Assembly (NCBI GenBank): GCA_903903635.1
Contig: CAIUZK010000026.1
Coordinates: 21,255 to 85,254 of the forward strand
Direction of reading: 5' to 3'
Origin: an uncultured Bacteroidota bacterium
GTDB lineage: Bacteria; Bacteroidota; Bacteroidia; Chitinophagales; Chitinophagaceae
Length of the DNA: 64,000 nucleotides
The position numbers and the translations under genes are program-made. Positions 63,461-64,000 of the stretch are shown here, in pieces; position 1 is the stretch's first letter; every line of letters starts with the position of its first letter. Under the pieces are notes generated by a model. It made no database searches and was not told the origin of the DNA. It saw only the letters and a program-made list of their open reading frames with translations.

Positions 63461-63632
63461 GTCGATTCGTTTACCAGTTGTTCCATGTGTTCTCCTAAAT
63501 TAAAAAAATGATGTTCTTACAGATTTTCCGCAGGGAATCTGGAAGTGTAGATAAAACCCCTTCCCCCTCTGGTCGAAGGTTGTTCTCCCAATTGTCTAAA
63601 ATTATAAATATAACAAAAAATAGATACTGGTC

Positions 63633-63675
63633 GCAGCGTCTCGCTGCGTCCTTTTATGTTGCAGCGTCTCGCTGC
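63633..63675. repeat. Duplicated 15-bp palindrome
   Basis: GCAGCGTCTCGCTGC (6-bp arms, TCT loop) occurs at 63633-63647 and again at 63661-63675. Confidence 0.85.
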
Positions 63676-63882
63676 CGAAGCAAATAATGTTCCAGATGTA
63701 CGTGCATTATTCATTCTACTTCACCCTAACTCCTTCCCTGATTTAGGGAAGGTGCTCCGAATTCATTCGTAGCGGAAGGGTAAAAGAGGGCCGAGGAGAG
63801 GTCACTTTAGCACTTCCAAAAATCACAAGCCACCAATAACATATACCACATTAATCCCCAATCAATTAGCCCCGAAAAAAAA

Positions 63883-63936
63883 TCTATGATAGACCGTATA
63901 CGGTCTATGACAGTACGAAAAACGTACTATCATAGA
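63883..63936. repeat. Compound palindrome (cruciform or structured RNA)
   Basis: ATAGACCGTATACGGTCTAT (63889-63908) is a perfect palindrome. Next to it CTATGACAGTACG and CGTACTATCATAG form a 12-bp stem with one mismatch around AAAAA (63905-63935). TCTATGATAG (63883-63892) can also pair with CTATCATAGA (63927-63936), so alternative folds compete. Confidence 0.7.
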
Positions 63937-64000
63937 AAGTTCTTTTATCAGTATCAATTCTTCAAAATAATTTTGGCGCACGAATATCATCACATTAAGC

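Larger units (their letters stand above)
63461..64000. other. Gene-free tail with palindromes and C-rich repeats
   Basis: There is no credible coding frame. It holds C-rich repeat fragments (AACCCCTTCCCCCTC near 63556, CTCCTTCCCTGATTTAGGGAAGG near 63730 in part), the duplicated GCAGCGTCTCGCTGC palindrome, and a compound hairpin at 63883-63936. The right end continues beyond the window. Confidence 0.55.

Noticed and set aside
63517..63714. 65-residue minus-strand frame
   Set aside because: It runs through C-rich repeat fragments and the duplicated palindrome, with no start context or domain.

Overview
The window comes from a chromosome of a Bacteroidota bacterium, most likely in or near Chitinophagaceae/Chitinophagia. 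The evidence is a complete gldKLMN operon (type IX secretion/gliding core), several large secreted proteins ending in type IX C-terminal sorting domains, many Bacteroidota-style lipoproteins, and promoters of the TTTG-n20-TAnnTTTG type. No rRNA, tRNA, CRISPR array, prophage or full insertion sequence was seen.

Layout. 1-1017: the N-terminal end of radA (minus strand, runs off the left edge) and a gene-free stretch with small repeats. 1018-12927: mainly housekeeping and envelope genes. These are an M3 oligoendopeptidase, a lipoprotein, a TPR protein, two tandem EGF-like lipoproteins, a Pro-rich lipoprotein, a DUF4337 membrane protein, mfd, tatC and rpiB. 13274-20335: a DUF255/YyaL-type thioredoxin-fold protein, then gldK-gldL-gldM-gldN closed by a terminator. 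20338-30453: a MITE-like repeat, a ComB-family phosphatase, a 1398-residue type IX cargo protein paired with an OmpA/TSP3 outer-membrane protein, a TsdA-like dihaem cytochrome, and an arylsulfotransferase-like protein facing it. 30997-58034: three giant tandem genes (3493, 2450 and 2739 residues) that fill over 40 percent of the window. 58204-64000: an MBL-fold hydrolase, another MITE-like copy, a large outer-membrane protein with a TolB-like propeller, a uracil-DNA-glycosylase-like protein, and a gene-poor tail with strong palindromes.

How it fits together. GldK/L/M/N would power export of the four large cargo proteins across the outer membrane. Each cargo has a Sec signal peptide, adhesive beta-rich modules (Gly-rich, GEVED-like, Big2-like, PKD/Ig-like) and a sorting domain. 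The three giants each carry exactly 20 copies of an ~89-residue two-cysteine repeat. The arrays are 1791, 1784 and 1788 residues long, and repeat numbers correspond between paralogues. They look like a constant-length stalk carrying different heads, which is the most striking feature of the window.

Other unusual items are a 159-bp terminal-inverted-repeat element in three copies, a 36-bp hairpin repeat whose two copies differ by a compensatory base-pair change, a 28-bp duplication of the radA start, and structured leaders in front of two of the giants. All functional names rest on motif reading only; no database search was made.
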